Shown here piece by piece: positions 1 through 9,758 of a stretch of 58,905 nt of DNA. The stretch is from Lachnospiraceae bacterium. GTDB taxonomy: Bacteria; Bacillota; Clostridia; Lachnospirales; Lachnospiraceae. The notes below the pieces were generated by a model, which made no database searches, was not told the origin of the DNA, and worked only from the letters and a program-made list of their open reading frames with translations. The translations under genes were made by a program, and so were the position numbers. How positions within the stretch are numbered: position 1 is the stretch's first letter; each line of letters begins with the position of its first letter. The DNA is taken from positions 1 through 58,905 of the forward strand of contig JAFTWC010000048.1 of NCBI GenBank assembly GCA_017465475.1. The letters run 5' to 3'.

Positions 1-286
1 CGATTACACCACTGTAGGAAAAGGTATAAAGCGGGTCACTTGCTACATTTACACCCACATGCTTCATGGAGAACATGGCACGTACACCGGAAATTGCCGC
101 ACCGATTGCCACCTCTGCAGCCACCTTTTCATTCGGCGACCACTCAGAGTAAATCTCCTTATACTGCACAATATTTTCGCTAATCTCCGTACTCGGAGTT
201 CCCGGATACGCAGCCGATACCTTCACGCCTGCTTCATAAGCACCGCGGGCAATGGCTTCGTTACCCAACATAATTTTCTTTGCCAT
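1..286 (-). CDS. iorA: Indolepyruvate:ferredoxin oxidoreductase alpha subunit, N-terminal part (runs off the window)
   Basis: The first 95 codons of IorA are present; the rest lies beyond base 1. IorA is the thiamine-diphosphate subunit that oxidatively decarboxylates aryl pyruvates from aromatic amino acid breakdown to aryl-acetyl-CoA, reducing ferredoxin in the cytoplasm. The visible part matches the family N-terminus: YPGTPSTEI near residue 27, then a stretch with EWSPNEKVAAEVA, MKHVGVNVASDPL and YTFSYSGV. The ATG at 284-286 follows an AAAGGA ribosome site by about 8 bases. It diverges from an acyl-CoA ligase gene, which suggests that aryl-acid CoA chemistry is shared. The truncation is only the window edge. 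Confidence 0.93.
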   Translation of the reverse strand, partial: MAKKIMLGNEAIARGAYEAGVKVSAAYPGTPSTEISENIVQYKEIYSEWSPNEKVAAEVAIGAAISGVRAMFSMKHVGVNVASDPLYTFSYSGVI

Positions 287-588
287 AAATATGTATCCTT
301 TCTATTTTTTGACCTTTGTTAAGCCTTTCTTTGCAACGTTTTCTATCACTGAAAACGAATCCAACGTATATTCTATCACACTTTTCCGCAATAGGAAAGC
401 CCTAAATTATGTCTTTTCTTTAACAATATAACACTTTAATGCACAAATTCATCAAAGAAATAAATTAATGCATAAGTTCCCATTGACTTTTTGCCTTCTT
501 TCCCTTATACTTTATTGGTGGAAAGCGAAAAAGTGTTTTATTTATCAGTTCGACTTTCCGATACTAATTAGATTTGAGGAACAAAAAC
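287..588. other. Divergent intergenic region between iorA and the acyl-CoA ligase
   Basis: About 300 AT-rich bases carry the control signals of two diverging genes. The plus-strand promoter is clear (listed separately). On the minus strand a TAGAAT-like -10 lies near 372-377, but I see no convincing -35 for iorA. No open reading frame of interest is present. Confidence 0.6.
483..511 (+). promoter_or_regulatory. Sigma-A type promoter of the acyl-CoA ligase gene
   Basis: TTGACT at 483-488 and TATACT at 506-511 are separated by 17 bases. The transcript would start about 70 bases before the ATG at 589. Confidence 0.8.
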
Positions 589-2223
589 ATGCCGATTACA
601 AACATTTTGGAAAAGAACTGCGAAATGTACGGAAACGAAATCTGCCTGGTAGAGATTAACCCGCAGCTTCCGGAAACCCGTCGTATCACCTGGAAAGAAT
701 ACGAACTGATGGAGCCGACCAAAAGCAGCTACTATCGTCGGGAAATCACCTGGAACGTATTTAACGAAAAAGCAAATCGTTTCGCAAATTTCTTACTCTC
801 CCGTGGTGTAAAAAAAGGAGACAAGGTTGCGATTTTACTTATGAACTGTCTGGAATGGTTGCCGATTTACTTCGGTATTTTAAAGACCGGTGCTTTGGCA
901 GTACCGCTTAACTTCCGCTACTCCTCCGACGAAATCGATTACTGCGTAGGCTTGGCCGATGTGGATATTTTAGTGTTCGGTCCGGAGTTTATCGGACGTG
1001 TGGAAGAAATTGCAGACACCTTAAGCAAAAATCGTCTGCTCATTTATGTGGGTGATAACTGTCCGACTTTTGCAGAAGACTATACCTCTCTTACTGCGGA
1101 CTGTTCCAGCATGACTCCGAATATTCCCCTTACGGATGACGATGATGCTGCGATTTATTTTTCCTCCGGCACCACCGGGTTCCCGAAGGCTATCTTACAT
1201 AAACACAGAAGTCTCATGCACTCCTGTCTCGTTGAGCAGAATCATCATGAAACCAAGCATGAAGATGTTTTCCTTTGTATTCCGCCGCTCTATCATACCG
1301 GTGCCAAAATGCACTGGTTCGGAAGCTTTTTGGTAGGCGGTAAAGCAGTTCTTTTGAAAGGAACAAAGCCGGAATTCATTTTAGACGCCGCTTCCAAAGA
1401 ACGCTGCTCCATCGTATGGCTTTTAGTTCCGTGGGCACAGGATATTTTAGATGCTATTGACAGAGGTGATGTCAACCTTTCCGATTATGAGCTTGACCAG
1501 TGGCGTCTCATGCATATCGGTGCACAACCGGTTCCGCCGAGTCTTATCACCCGTTGGAAAAAGCTGTTCCCGAACCACAAGTATGACACCAACTACGGTC
1601 TTTCCGAATCCATCGGACCGGGCTGCGTACACCTCGGCATGGACAACATCCACAAGGTAGGTGCCATCGGTATTCCGGGCTACGGCTGGGAAACAAAGAT
1701 TGTGGACGAACATCGTAACACCGTACCGCAGGGCGAAGTAGGTGAACTGGCCGTAAAGGGTCCGGGTGTTATGACCTGCTACTATAAAGATGAAAAAGCC
1801 ACCAATGAAGTGCTGGCCGACGGCTGGCTCTTTACCGGTGATATGGCAATGCAGGATGAGGACGGTTTCATCTTCTTAGTTGACCGTAAAAAGGACGTTA
1901 TTATCAGTGGTGGCGAAAATATTTATCCGGTACAGATTGAAGACTTCCTTCGTAAGCATGATGCCATTAAAGATGTGGCTGTAATCGGTCTTCCGGACAA
2001 ACGTCTCGGCGAAATCACCGGTGCTATCATTGAAGTAAAGCCGGGCTGCACCTTAACTGAGGATGAAGTAAATACCTTCTGTCATGCTCTTCCTCGTTAT
2101 AAGCGTCCGCACACAATTATTTTTGCAGATGTACCGCGTAACCCTACCGGTAAAATCGAGAAGCCGAAGCTTCGCGAATTGTACGGCGGCAAGGGCCTGG
2201 TTGCGGCTCAGAATCAAGGCTAA
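589..2223 (+). CDS. AMP-forming acyl-CoA ligase (aryl or fatty acid type)
   Basis: A 544-residue adenylate-forming enzyme expected to activate a carboxylic acid with ATP and CoA in the cytoplasm. The P-loop-like motif YFSSGTTGFPKAI is near residue 190, the substrate/adenine region has TNYGLSESIGP near 330, the hinge motif reads GWLFTGDMAMQDEDGFIF near 405 and DRKKDVIISGGENIYP follows. The catalytic lysine is in NPTGKIEKPKLRE near the C-terminus. Length is normal for the family. The ATG at 589 is preferred to the in-frame TTG at 574 because GAGGA at 576-580 sits 8 bases before it. Substrate is unknown. The divergent iorA suggests aryl acids such as phenylacetate or indoleacetate, but that is inference from position. 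Confidence 0.88.
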   Translation: MPITNILEKNCEMYGNEICLVEINPQLPETRRITWKEYELMEPTKSSYYRREITWNVFNEKANRFANFLLSRGVKKGDKVAILLMNCLEWLPIYFGILKTGALAVPLNFRYSSDEIDYCVGLADVDILVFGPEFIGRVEEIADTLSKNRLLIYVGDNCPTFAEDYTSLTADCSSMTPNIPLTDDDDAAIYFSSGTTGFPKAILHKHRSLMHSCLVEQNHHETKHEDVFLCIPPLYHTGAKMHWFGSFLVGGKAVLLKGTKPEFILDAASKERCSIVWLLVPWAQDILDAIDRGDVNLSDYELDQWRLMHIGAQPVPPSLITRWKKLFPNHKYDTNYGLSESIGPGCVHLGMDNIHKVGAIGIPGYGWETKIVDEHRNTVPQGEVGELAVKGPGVMTCYYKDEKATNEVLADGWLFTGDMAMQDEDGFIFLVDRKKDVIISGGENIYPVQIEDFLRKHDAIKDVAVIGLPDKRLGEITGAIIEVKPGCTLTEDEVNTFCHALPRYKRPHTIIFADVPRNPTGKIEKPKLRELYGGKGLVAAQNQG

Positions 2224-2233
2224 AACAATTTCA

Positions 2234-2264
2234 AAGGGTGCCGCATGATGCGGTGCCCTTTTTA
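2234..2264 (+). terminator. Rho-independent terminator after the acyl-CoA ligase
   Basis: GGGTGCCGCA and TGCGGTGCCC form a 10-bp stem with two G-U pairs, a TGA loop and a following T run. Confidence 0.85.
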
Positions 2265-2301
2265 CATTACTACGAAGGACTGTTCGGAAACCAGAAGTAA
2301 A

Positions 2302-2330
2302 TTTACATTCCTTATTTTTTGTGATATACT
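2302..2330 (+). promoter_or_regulatory. Promoter of the CotH-domain lipoprotein gene
   Basis: TTTACA at 2302-2307 and TATACT at 2325-2330 have 17-base spacing, with a TGA extended -10 just before the hexamer. Confidence 0.75.
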
Positions 2331-2374
2331 ATACAAAACACCGAAAATATATTTTGTAGGAGGTCTTTTCCCTT

Positions 2375-4666
2375 ATGATAAAACGAAAACGATTTACCTC
2401 AAATTCACTTTTTTATGTAGTTACATGTTCTGCCTTCCTATTATCGTTTGCCGCATGTAACTCCACTCCCCCGGGTAATGAAGTTCCGGGAACCAATACC
2501 CCGACGCCGATTACGGACACCGCAACCGATGCCACTCCGGCACCGGTTACCAATGCTGTATCCGACATTACATCCGCGCCTGACGAATCTGCGAACAAGC
2601 AGGAAGAAGCCATGGCACCGGTATTTTCGGCAGATGGCGGTTTTTATAAGAAAGCCTTTTTACTGGAACTTTCTTCCCCCGACGACTCGGAAATCTTTTT
2701 TACAAAAGACGGCAGTGACCCCCGGACTTCCGATACCGCCACTCTTTATACCAAGGGCATTTTCCTTTATAACAACACGGACGAGCCCAATGTCTACAGT
2801 GCCATAAAAGACATTACCCTGACGGACTATAATCCCCCTCAATACAACATCGACAAAGGATTTACCATCCGTGCCGTTCTAAAATCAAAAGACGGTACGT
2901 ACGGATCTGTTGTGACTAACAGCTATTTCATCGGTAAATCCGCATCCTATTATTCTGAAATGAAAGTCATCTCCATGGTTACCGACAAAGATTACTTGTT
3001 TCACAAAGATACCGGTGCCTATATGATTGGCTCTAAATACTACGAATGGCTTGAAAGCGAAGATTTTGTACAGTACGATGCCGGCGATGTGCTAAATGTC
3101 ACCAACTACAACACCAGCGGCCGTGAAACCGAATTCCCGGTTTCCGTACAAGTCTTCGAAAATGGAAAATCCATGTATTCCGCCGATATAGGTGCAAGAA
3201 TTTCCGGTAACTGGTCCCGTGCTCATGCCCAGAAAAGCTTCCGCCTTTACGCAAGAAAAGAATACGGCGACGGGAAAATGCGATATGCATTCTTTGATGA
3301 ACTTACCGACGTAAACGGGGAATTAATTGAAAAATTCGATAAAGTAACCATTCGAAACGGAGGAAACGATTATCAGGAACTTCACTTCCGTGATGCACTA
3401 TTCCACGACTTAACAAAGGATTTAGCCATTGACGTAATGGCTTCCGAACCTTGTATCCTGTTTATAAACGGCGAATTCTGGGGCTTTTATATGATTCGTG
3501 AAAAAACCGACGGAGATTATATTGAATCCCACTACGGCATTCCGAAAGAAGACGTTGCTGTCATCAAAAACAGCGGAATCGAAGAAGGTACCGAAGAAGA
3601 TTTAGAAGAATTCCGTCAGTTCTGTATTTGGGCAGCTTCCGCTGATTTGACCGATGAGAAGAACTATAAGAAATTTTGCGATTCCGTAGACATTCAAAGT
3701 TTAATGGATTATGTTACCGTAGAAACTTACGTTAACAACAACGACTGGGCAAACGGTGTCAGCAATAACTGGGAAGCATGGCACGCAAAAACCGTGAATC
3801 CGGACCTTCCGAAGGCCGACGGCAAATGGCGGTTCATCCTCTATGATACAGAATTTTCCAGTGGTCTGTACAACAGCGAAAACACGCAGTATAAATACGA
3901 TTTATTAAACCGCATGTCCGTTGGCGAAGAAGATTTTAATATTCCCGACATTCTGCGGAACGCCTGCAAGAACGACACCTTCCGTCAGGCATTTTATGAC
4001 AACTATTTACATATTATGGAGACTTGCTTTGATTCTGACACCGTAAGCAAGAAGATCGATGAATATGCTGCCGCCTACGGTGCTGCCACCAAAGACACCT
4101 TCTTCCGTTTCGGAATGGACTGGGCAGCCTGGAGTTATGACAACGAAGTAAATGAATTTAAAAACTACTTTTCCAAAAGACCGAAGTACGCAAAGCGTTA
4201 TTTAAATACCTTCTGCGGAATTGAAACCGAAGCATCCGATGTTTCTTCCGAAAATCTGATGCCGGAAACAATCACGTGGAACTACTACGGTGATGCCGAA
4301 TTTTTCGCAGATGTAAGCGACAATTCCTTCCATGTCACTGTTCCGCGCCAGTGTACGAATGTCTGGGACATTCAATCCCAGTCAGCCAAGCTGACATTGG
4401 AAGAAGGCTGTGATTACCGCTTAACCTTTGAAGCTTCCTCCACAAATTCATCTTCCATAAAGCTCTTTTTCAATCGTTTTGACGGTTGGGGATACCCGAA
4501 TTGCTGGGTAGCGGATGCATCACTTACTCCTGAGTTAAAACAGTATACCTTCGAGTTCACCATGGACTCTTACACCGAGCATGACTGGAAGCTATGCCTT
4601 AACTTCGGACACGGCACAGGAGACTTCGTTTTCAAAAATGTTTCCTTAAACCGGATGACTCAGTAA
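2375..4666 (+). CDS. CotH-kinase-domain lipoprotein with beta-sandwich ends
   Basis: A 763-residue predicted lipoprotein. Residues 1-28 form a signal peptide ending in a lipobox-like FAAC, followed by a Pro/Thr/Asp-rich linker to about residue 75. Residues 80-190 resemble the chitobiase C-terminal type domain (FTKDGSDPRTSDTA). The CotH protein-kinase-like domain occupies about 195-610: GARISGNWSRAHAQKSFRLY, RNGGNDYQ, LFINGEFWGFYMIREKTDG and RFILYDTEFSSGLYN. The C-terminal 150 residues look like a carbohydrate-binding beta sandwich. CotH proteins phosphorylate serines of spore-coat or extracellular partners. Here the lipid anchor places it on the cell surface, and its partner is unknown. The ATG follows TAGGAGG at 2357-2363. 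It is a single-gene unit with its own promoter and terminator. Confidence 0.85.
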   Translation: MIKRKRFTSNSLFYVVTCSAFLLSFAACNSTPPGNEVPGTNTPTPITDTATDATPAPVTNAVSDITSAPDESANKQEEAMAPVFSADGGFYKKAFLLELSSPDDSEIFFTKDGSDPRTSDTATLYTKGIFLYNNTDEPNVYSAIKDITLTDYNPPQYNIDKGFTIRAVLKSKDGTYGSVVTNSYFIGKSASYYSEMKVISMVTDKDYLFHKDTGAYMIGSKYYEWLESEDFVQYDAGDVLNVTNYNTSGRETEFPVSVQVFENGKSMYSADIGARISGNWSRAHAQKSFRLYARKEYGDGKMRYAFFDELTDVNGELIEKFDKVTIRNGGNDYQELHFRDALFHDLTKDLAIDVMASEPCILFINGEFWGFYMIREKTDGDYIESHYGIPKEDVAVIKNSGIEEGTEEDLEEFRQFCIWAASADLTDEKNYKKFCDSVDIQSLMDYVTVETYVNNNDWANGVSNNWEAWHAKTVNPDLPKADGKWRFILYDTEFSSGLYNSENTQYKYDLLNRMSVGEEDFNIPDILRNACKNDTFRQAFYDNYLHIMETCFDSDTVSKKIDEYAAAYGAATKDTFFRFGMDWAAWSYDNEVNEFKNYFSKRPKYAKRYLNTFCGIETEASDVSSENLMPETITWNYYGDAEFFADVSDNSFHVTVPRQCTNVWDIQSQSAKLTLEEGCDYRLTFEASSTNSSSIKLFFNRFDGWGYPNCWVADASLTPELKQYTFEFTMDSYTEHDWKLCLNFGHGTGDFVFKNVSLNRMTQ

Positions 4667-4705
4667 CCAAGAATCCTCTTAATTAACAGTTTCATAGTTA
4701 AATCA

Positions 4706-4740
4706 ATCCCTCTGCAACAGGTTTGTTGCAGAGGGATTTT
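4706..4740 (+). terminator. Terminator between converging CotH lipoprotein and alpha-galactosidase genes
   Basis: A 14-bp perfect stem, ATCCCTCTGCAACA with TGTTGCAGAGGGAT, is followed by TTTT on the plus strand. The minus-strand tail is a weaker T run, so it may act partly in both directions. Confidence 0.85.
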
Positions 4741-4761
4741 CTACTCTACCATATTTCGTTA

Positions 4762-6597
4762 CTATTTCTCATAAATCCATGCCTTTGCACAAAACTCACC
4801 GGAAAGATCTCCGAAAGTTGCAAGCACAGTAGCTCCATCCAGGAACTCCGTCTCAACTTCCTTAGAATTCGCAAACCGATGGACCACTGCCAGATACTTC
4901 GTTCCAAGCTGTCTGATCACAAGCTGCTCTCCTACCGGATTTAAGTAGCTTTCCGTATCACAGGAAATAAGCGTGGTCTTTCCATCCTTAATAATCGGTG
5001 CTGCCTTACGGTAAAACTCCATTCCTTCCTCAATGCAAGCCCACTGCTCATCGGACAGTTCATAAATATCTCCGCTGATACACATACGTCCCAGCAAAGT
5101 ATTCACCAAAGAATATTGTAATCTCTGAATGCTGTCTTCTTTCCGAAGTACCGCCCAAATCTGACTCTGTTCCGGTCGAATGACACGGTGTAAGTTTGCC
5201 GCAATAATCGGAATACAGGTAATCTCATGGGCATCGGAGAAGCTGGACTGGGAAGAAATCTCCATCATGGAAGGTTCCAAACGGTGTCCGCCGCTGGAAC
5301 AGTTTTCAATGACAATATCCGGAATCTCCTCCTTAATCTTACGGAAGAATGCCTGAGAAGCAAGCGCATACTTTCGAACCCCTTCTCCAAAGCCCTCCGG
5401 ATCATCACAGCCCATACCGATGGTATCGTTATAGTCTACTTTAATGTATCCGAATCCGCACTCTTTTAACAGCTTAATGACCTTTTCACTCAAATAATCT
5501 ACAACCCACGGATCCGCCATATCAAAGAACCGGTGCTCTCCCACCGTAATCGGTACGCCGTCCCTCTTTAGCAGATGTTCCGGTACGTTGTAATGTTTGG
5601 AGCCGGTACCTACAGACTCGAATTCGAACCAAATGCCCGGAATCATACCGCATTGTCTGACATAGTCCGCCATAGGCTTTAAGCCTCCCGGGAACTTCGT
5701 CTCATTAATATCCCAGTCACCCACACAGGTCCACCAATACTTTGCATTTCCGTACCAGCCGGAATCCATAACAAAATACTGTAAGCCCTTGTCCTTTAAC
5801 TTGTCACACATCTTCTTTACATTCTCAAGACTCGGATTCCCCCATGTGGTACAATACTCATTAAACATAATTCCCATCTGACAGTCTATCGGTGAAATAT
5901 CCGGCTTCTGCGCCTTAACAAGCTTATCACACACGTCATAGATGGAATCTCCCACTGCCACCGCTGCCTTCGGTGTAGTAAAACTCTCCCCGGGTGCTAT
6001 GGTCTTGGTCCAGTTACCGAAATCCCGGTCCGCAATCCCTCCTGCCACCGTCACTGTATTATCTCTGCCGGTCACAATCAACTCCATCTGCCAGGAAGAC
6101 GGGGAATACAGCTGAATACCGATAAATTCCCCCTTCTCACTGTTCTCCAATACAAGAAACGGGAAGAACTTTCTCACCGGCATGGAGCCTACTGTTCCGA
6201 ACTTTTCCACACGATAGCCGTTTCCGCTCCAGGAATGCTCCAGATGTAAGTCATAAATGCTTTCCTTCCGAAGCTTTCCTTCCGCACTCCAAAAGGACTG
6301 CATCCGATAAAAGGAATCCACATCAAGACCTTTTATAGCGAAACTTGATAACAGTTCCAATACTGCCGGTTCATCACTTTCATTTGCAAAGGTAGTCTGT
6401 AAAAACGTTACATCCCCTTCTGTCTCCCGGTGCAGGGTTACTTTATGTTTTCTGTTATCTTCATATACTACTTGTCTGTCATCTGCCTGCACCTTCTTAA
6501 GCTCTCTTGTGGACTGTCCGTCACACATGGTAAGACCGGCTGAATACCCTCCGGCAAAAGCATCCTTTTGTAATCTCAATTCAACATACTGCTCCAT
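4762..6597 (-). CDS. Alpha-galactosidase, glycoside hydrolase family 36 (melibiase type)
   Basis: A 611-residue retaining glycosidase expected to remove terminal alpha-1,6-galactose from raffinose-family sugars or melibiose. There is no signal peptide, so it should act in the cytoplasm. The N-terminal half is the beta-supersandwich domain, and the TIM barrel begins near residue 245 (MFNEYCTTWGNPS). The nucleophile aspartate lies in YIKVDYNDTIG near 400 and the acid/base aspartate in SQSSFSDAHEI near 470. Substrate-shaping tryptophans are seen in DSGWYGNAKYWW. It is shorter than the typical 700-730 residue GH36 enzyme. The ATG is preceded by AGGAGG at 6605-6610. No sugar transporter is adjacent, so uptake must be encoded elsewhere. 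Confidence 0.88.
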   Translation of the reverse strand: MEQYVELRLQKDAFAGGYSAGLTMCDGQSTRELKKVQADDRQVVYEDNRKHKVTLHRETEGDVTFLQTTFANESDEPAVLELLSSFAIKGLDVDSFYRMQSFWSAEGKLRKESIYDLHLEHSWSGNGYRVEKFGTVGSMPVRKFFPFLVLENSEKGEFIGIQLYSPSSWQMELIVTGRDNTVTVAGGIADRDFGNWTKTIAPGESFTTPKAAVAVGDSIYDVCDKLVKAQKPDISPIDCQMGIMFNEYCTTWGNPSLENVKKMCDKLKDKGLQYFVMDSGWYGNAKYWWTCVGDWDINETKFPGGLKPMADYVRQCGMIPGIWFEFESVGTGSKHYNVPEHLLKRDGVPITVGEHRFFDMADPWVVDYLSEKVIKLLKECGFGYIKVDYNDTIGMGCDDPEGFGEGVRKYALASQAFFRKIKEEIPDIVIENCSSGGHRLEPSMMEISSQSSFSDAHEITCIPIIAANLHRVIRPEQSQIWAVLRKEDSIQRLQYSLVNTLLGRMCISGDIYELSDEQWACIEEGMEFYRKAAPIIKDGKTTLISCDTESYLNPVGEQLVIRQLGTKYLAVVHRFANSKEVETEFLDGATVLATFGDLSGEFCAKAWIYEK

Positions 6598-6752
6598 TTT
6601 GCTACCTCCTATGCTTCTATCTTACCATACTTTTATCTTCTTTAACATGTCATTTGATGCAAAGTTTTCGTTATCAATGTCCTATCATCGAAGTTATCTT
6701 CCAACCCCACAGATACTCCCTTTTTCCCTGTCATACCCTTTTCCTATAAAGT

Positions 6753-6785
6753 CAAAAAAGGCCGTAACATCTCTGCTACAGCCTT
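6753..6785 (-). terminator. Terminator of the two-permease ABC operon
   Basis: Read on the minus strand, AAGGCTGTAGC pairs with the segment ending GGCCTT (11 bp with G-U pairs) and runs into TTTTTT. Confidence 0.8.
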
Positions 6786-6796
6786 AGCAATATAAC

Positions 6797-7894
6797 CTAA
6801 TATTCGCAGATATCTGCCCGATGCATCTGTCTGCATCTGGTAAGAATCAGCGGAACGAGAATAATGACGTTACAAATAGCCAATCCCATAAACGCCACAT
6901 TGTTAAAGTAATCCAAATACTTTCCTGCAGGATACAACACCAGATTGTTCAGCAAGTATAAGCCAAGGAAAAACAGCACTCCGCCGCCAATAAGAGCAAT
7001 TCCTTCCATCCAGAGGAGCTCTCCCACAATCTTTCCCGTAATCTTTCGTTTTCCCATCCCGATGGCACGGTATACCGCAAACTCAAACGTCCTGCTTTGG
7101 TAAACACCTACAAATACCGCATTGACCGTCACCGCCATAATAATTGCCACCAGCACAAGCACCGAAATATAAATGGTAGGGAGGAAGGAAAACGTACGGT
7201 CTACATCTCTCATGTCTACTTCATAATCATGAATCGTTACCGGGTACTGTACTTCCAACAGGTCCAGATAAGCTTCATATTCTTGCTTACTCTTTCCTGT
7301 ATTAACCACCAGATAGTTGCCTACCTCGCCTCCTTCTTCCAAAAAGTAAGAGGCATAGGTGGTTTGATCGGTTATTACATCTAACGTAAATTCCTCCGAG
7401 ATGCCTTCAAACTCTTCCGGAGTGAGGACATCCCCTAATTTTATCCCCAAATTATTTGCCATCCGCTCACTCATAATCGCACTTCTTCTTCCAAGCTTTG
7501 TGACATCACATGCAATATCGTTTACCTCACAAAACAACTTTACATCCTCTTTGTTTAGGAAAGTTAACGACTGATACCCTACCGTAAAACTCATCACACT
7601 TTCTACGTTAAAATAGTTTCCCCAACCCAACTCCATCAACTGCACATTTTCTTCGTTTCTCACATCCTCTGCCGCATCCTCGTACCCCTGCAGAGAGACC
7701 TCATCCCTAGCCTTCAATCCGATAAATGCCGAAGACTCATACAACTCCTCTCCGAATTCTTCAAAACTTGTTACAACATTCATTACATATAAGCCTGCCA
7801 AATATGCCGCAAAACTTAAAAATATCATAAAGATTAACACGGCACAGCGGGCCTTATTTTGCTTTATAAAATACAACGGCGAAAATGATTTCAT
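6797..7894 (-). CDS. ABC transporter permease, FtsX-like (second permease)
   Basis: A 365-residue membrane protein with the MacB/FtsX permease layout. One helix at about residues 18-38 is followed by a roughly 190-residue extracytoplasmic domain, and three helices lie near 245-265, 295-320 and 330-355. The cytoplasmic coupling segment is seen in FEFAVYRAIGMGKRKITGK. Its ATG overlaps the TGA of the ATPase gene by one base (TGATG), so the two are translationally coupled. It probably forms a heterodimeric exporter or sensor with the other permease (8579-9733) and the ATPase. Such units often handle lipids, peptides or cell-envelope antimicrobials; the substrate here is unknown. Confidence 0.85.
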   Translation of the reverse strand: MKSFSPLYFIKQNKARCAVLIFMIFLSFAAYLAGLYVMNVVTSFEEFGEELYESSAFIGLKARDEVSLQGYEDAAEDVRNEENVQLMELGWGNYFNVESVMSFTVGYQSLTFLNKEDVKLFCEVNDIACDVTKLGRRSAIMSERMANNLGIKLGDVLTPEEFEGISEEFTLDVITDQTTYASYFLEEGGEVGNYLVVNTGKSKQEYEAYLDLLEVQYPVTIHDYEVDMRDVDRTFSFLPTIYISVLVLVAIIMAVTVNAVFVGVYQSRTFEFAVYRAIGMGKRKITGKIVGELLWMEGIALIGGGVLFFLGLYLLNNLVLYPAGKYLDYFNNVAFMGLAICNVIILVPLILTRCRQMHRADICEY

Positions 7895-8568
7895 CAGACA
7901 CCGCCTTCCTTTACGGAACTAACCATACCGTCCCACATTTCTACCAACACGTCAGCATCTTTTAAAATGGAATGGTCATGGGTAATGACAAGCACCAGAT
8001 TCTCCTTTGCATACTCCTTTAAAATATCCATAACCGCAAAAGCATTCTCGTGATCTAACGCAGCTGTGGGTTCATCCGCAAACAGCACCTTCGGAGCATT
8101 CATCATAGCTCTTGCAATAGCTACACGTTGCCTCTGTCCGCCGGATAACTTTCCCGGACGCTTTTTCATTTCCTTTTCTCCCAAACCAAGGCTCTTAAGC
8201 AATGTTTCTGCCCGCTTTATAACCTCTTCCCCTTTTCCCTTTGCTGCCACCGTTACATTGGCAAGAGAATTCATATACGGCACCAAAAAATGCCGTTGAA
8301 ATACAAAACCGAACTCCTCCCTGCGAAGTTTCTCCCTCTCTTGCTCTTTCAGTGTCGTGATTTCTTTTCCGTTGTAAATAATTTCACCGGCAGTAGGTGT
8401 TTTTAAGCTGGAAAGACAATACATCAAAGTTGACTTTCCGGAACCGGACGGACCGATAATTCCTACCAAGCCCTTATCCGGCAGCTTTAAATCAAATCCG
8501 CCCAAGGCATACACCTTTTCTTCTTTTTCCATATCATAAATCATTGTTATATTTTTTATCTCAAACAT
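7894..8568 (-). CDS. ABC transporter ATP-binding protein (LolD/MacB type)
   Basis: A 224-residue ATPase that powers the flanking FtsX-type permeases. Walker A is GPSGSGKST near residue 40, the signature is LSGGQRQRVAIARA near 140 and Walker B is VLFADEPTAALDH near 160, followed by the switch histidine in LVITHDHSI. The start is taken as the ATG at 8566-8568, because AGGAGGG at 8574-8580 lies 5 bases upstream; a longer in-frame reading lacks a ribosome site. The stop of the upstream permease falls inside that ribosome site. It is the middle gene of a permease-ATPase-permease operon. Confidence 0.92.
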   Translation of the reverse strand: MFEIKNITMIYDMEKEEKVYALGGFDLKLPDKGLVGIIGPSGSGKSTLMYCLSSLKTPTAGEIIYNGKEITTLKEQEREKLRREEFGFVFQRHFLVPYMNSLANVTVAAKGKGEEVIKRAETLLKSLGLGEKEMKKRPGKLSGGQRQRVAIARAMMNAPKVLFADEPTAALDHENAFAVMDILKEYAKENLVLVITHDHSILKDADVLVEMWDGMVSSVKEGGV

Positions 8569-8578
8569 GGGAACCCTC

Positions 8579-9733
8579 CTAATATAAATCTTCTTCCATG
8601 GCATCTACAGTACGAATCTTTTGTAATGCAAACCGAATCGGTAATTGCAGCAAAACAAATACTACTGCGTATCCGCATACAATCTCCCCGATAACAGCAA
8701 CATCCGTATAATTACATGCAAGCCCCATGGGTGAAATCAGGAATGCATCCACTGCCACCATACCGACTGCCGTCAGCACTGTACCGGCAACTACCGCCAC
8801 TGCAAAGTAAAATAACATTTCACGCAAAATAGAAAGATAAACAGCTTTTCTGCCATAACCGATGGAACAATACAAGCACCATTCACCGTGACGATCACGC
8901 AACATCGTGGTATACACTAAAAACAACATGATTGCCATAACAATCATTACACCTTTAAACACAATATTGGCCGGTGTTTCCACCTCGGCAAACACATCTT
9001 CATACTCCTCATACCCGGTTTGATAATCCCAAATATCCGCCTCGTTATCACTAAACTCATACCCCATCTTGCGAAGCATTGCTCCCACATCCTCAATACT
9101 TCCGTCCGAGAGAATACAAACCGATTTGGAATACCCTCGATTTTGCACCTGGATTCCACTGCCGAAATAGGAATCACTTTCCGCGATTCCCACAATTTGA
9201 AACGCTTCATCCGAAAGCTTTTGTCCGAGAGTCAAACCGGAATTTTTCATAATCCCGTCTGACAGAATAAGTTCTCCCGGTGCATCCGGAAGTTCCCCTT
9301 CTTTTAGGGTTGCTCCCATATGCTCCATATAGGTTTTTAAAAATGCTTCGTCCCCTATAGGAAACGAAAAATGATACTGCCCTATCATAGCATAGATGGT
9401 TACACCCAAGCCTTGGACTTTTTGTACCGTTTTCACGCCATCCTCTTCTCTTAACCGTTTCATCAGCGTATCCACTGCTTTCATATCAGCTTCTCTCGTC
9501 TGTTCCTCCCCCAACACATCCGGATCTATTCCAAATGCGCTGTAAGGCAGTTGTACCATTTGCATCTTCTTTGTATCTTCCACCAGTATCTTTTTGAAAC
9601 TTTCCGTACCGGAAGACAAAATAAACTGCGTCATATAGACAATCACCAAATACAGTGCCAGACTGACAATCAGTACCGCCGCACGCCGCTTATTGTTTCG
9701 TATGTAGTTCATTGCGGACAATTTCTGTCTCAT
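8579..9733 (-). CDS. ABC transporter permease, FtsX-like (first permease)
   Basis: A 384-residue membrane protein and the first gene of the transporter operon. One helix lies near residues 17-38, a long extracellular domain follows, and three helices lie near 255-275, 305-330 and 345-370. Sequences typical of the coupling helix are visible (GEWCLYCSIGYGRKAVYL). The ATG at 9731-9733 follows AAAGGAGG at 9742-9749 by 8 bases; in-frame upstream codons run through the promoter and are excluded. Control is probably by the adjacent two-component system, through palindromes just upstream of its promoter. Confidence 0.85.
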   Translation of the reverse strand: MRQKLSAMNYIRNNKRRAAVLIVSLALYLVIVYMTQFILSSGTESFKKILVEDTKKMQMVQLPYSAFGIDPDVLGEEQTREADMKAVDTLMKRLREEDGVKTVQKVQGLGVTIYAMIGQYHFSFPIGDEAFLKTYMEHMGATLKEGELPDAPGELILSDGIMKNSGLTLGQKLSDEAFQIVGIAESDSYFGSGIQVQNRGYSKSVCILSDGSIEDVGAMLRKMGYEFSDNEADIWDYQTGYEEYEDVFAEVETPANIVFKGVMIVMAIMLFLVYTTMLRDRHGEWCLYCSIGYGRKAVYLSILREMLFYFAVAVVAGTVLTAVGMVAVDAFLISPMGLACNYTDVAVIGEIVCGYAVVFVLLQLPIRFALQKIRTVDAMEEDLY

Positions 9734-9758
9734 GTTCCTAACCTCCTTTGTTGCTCCC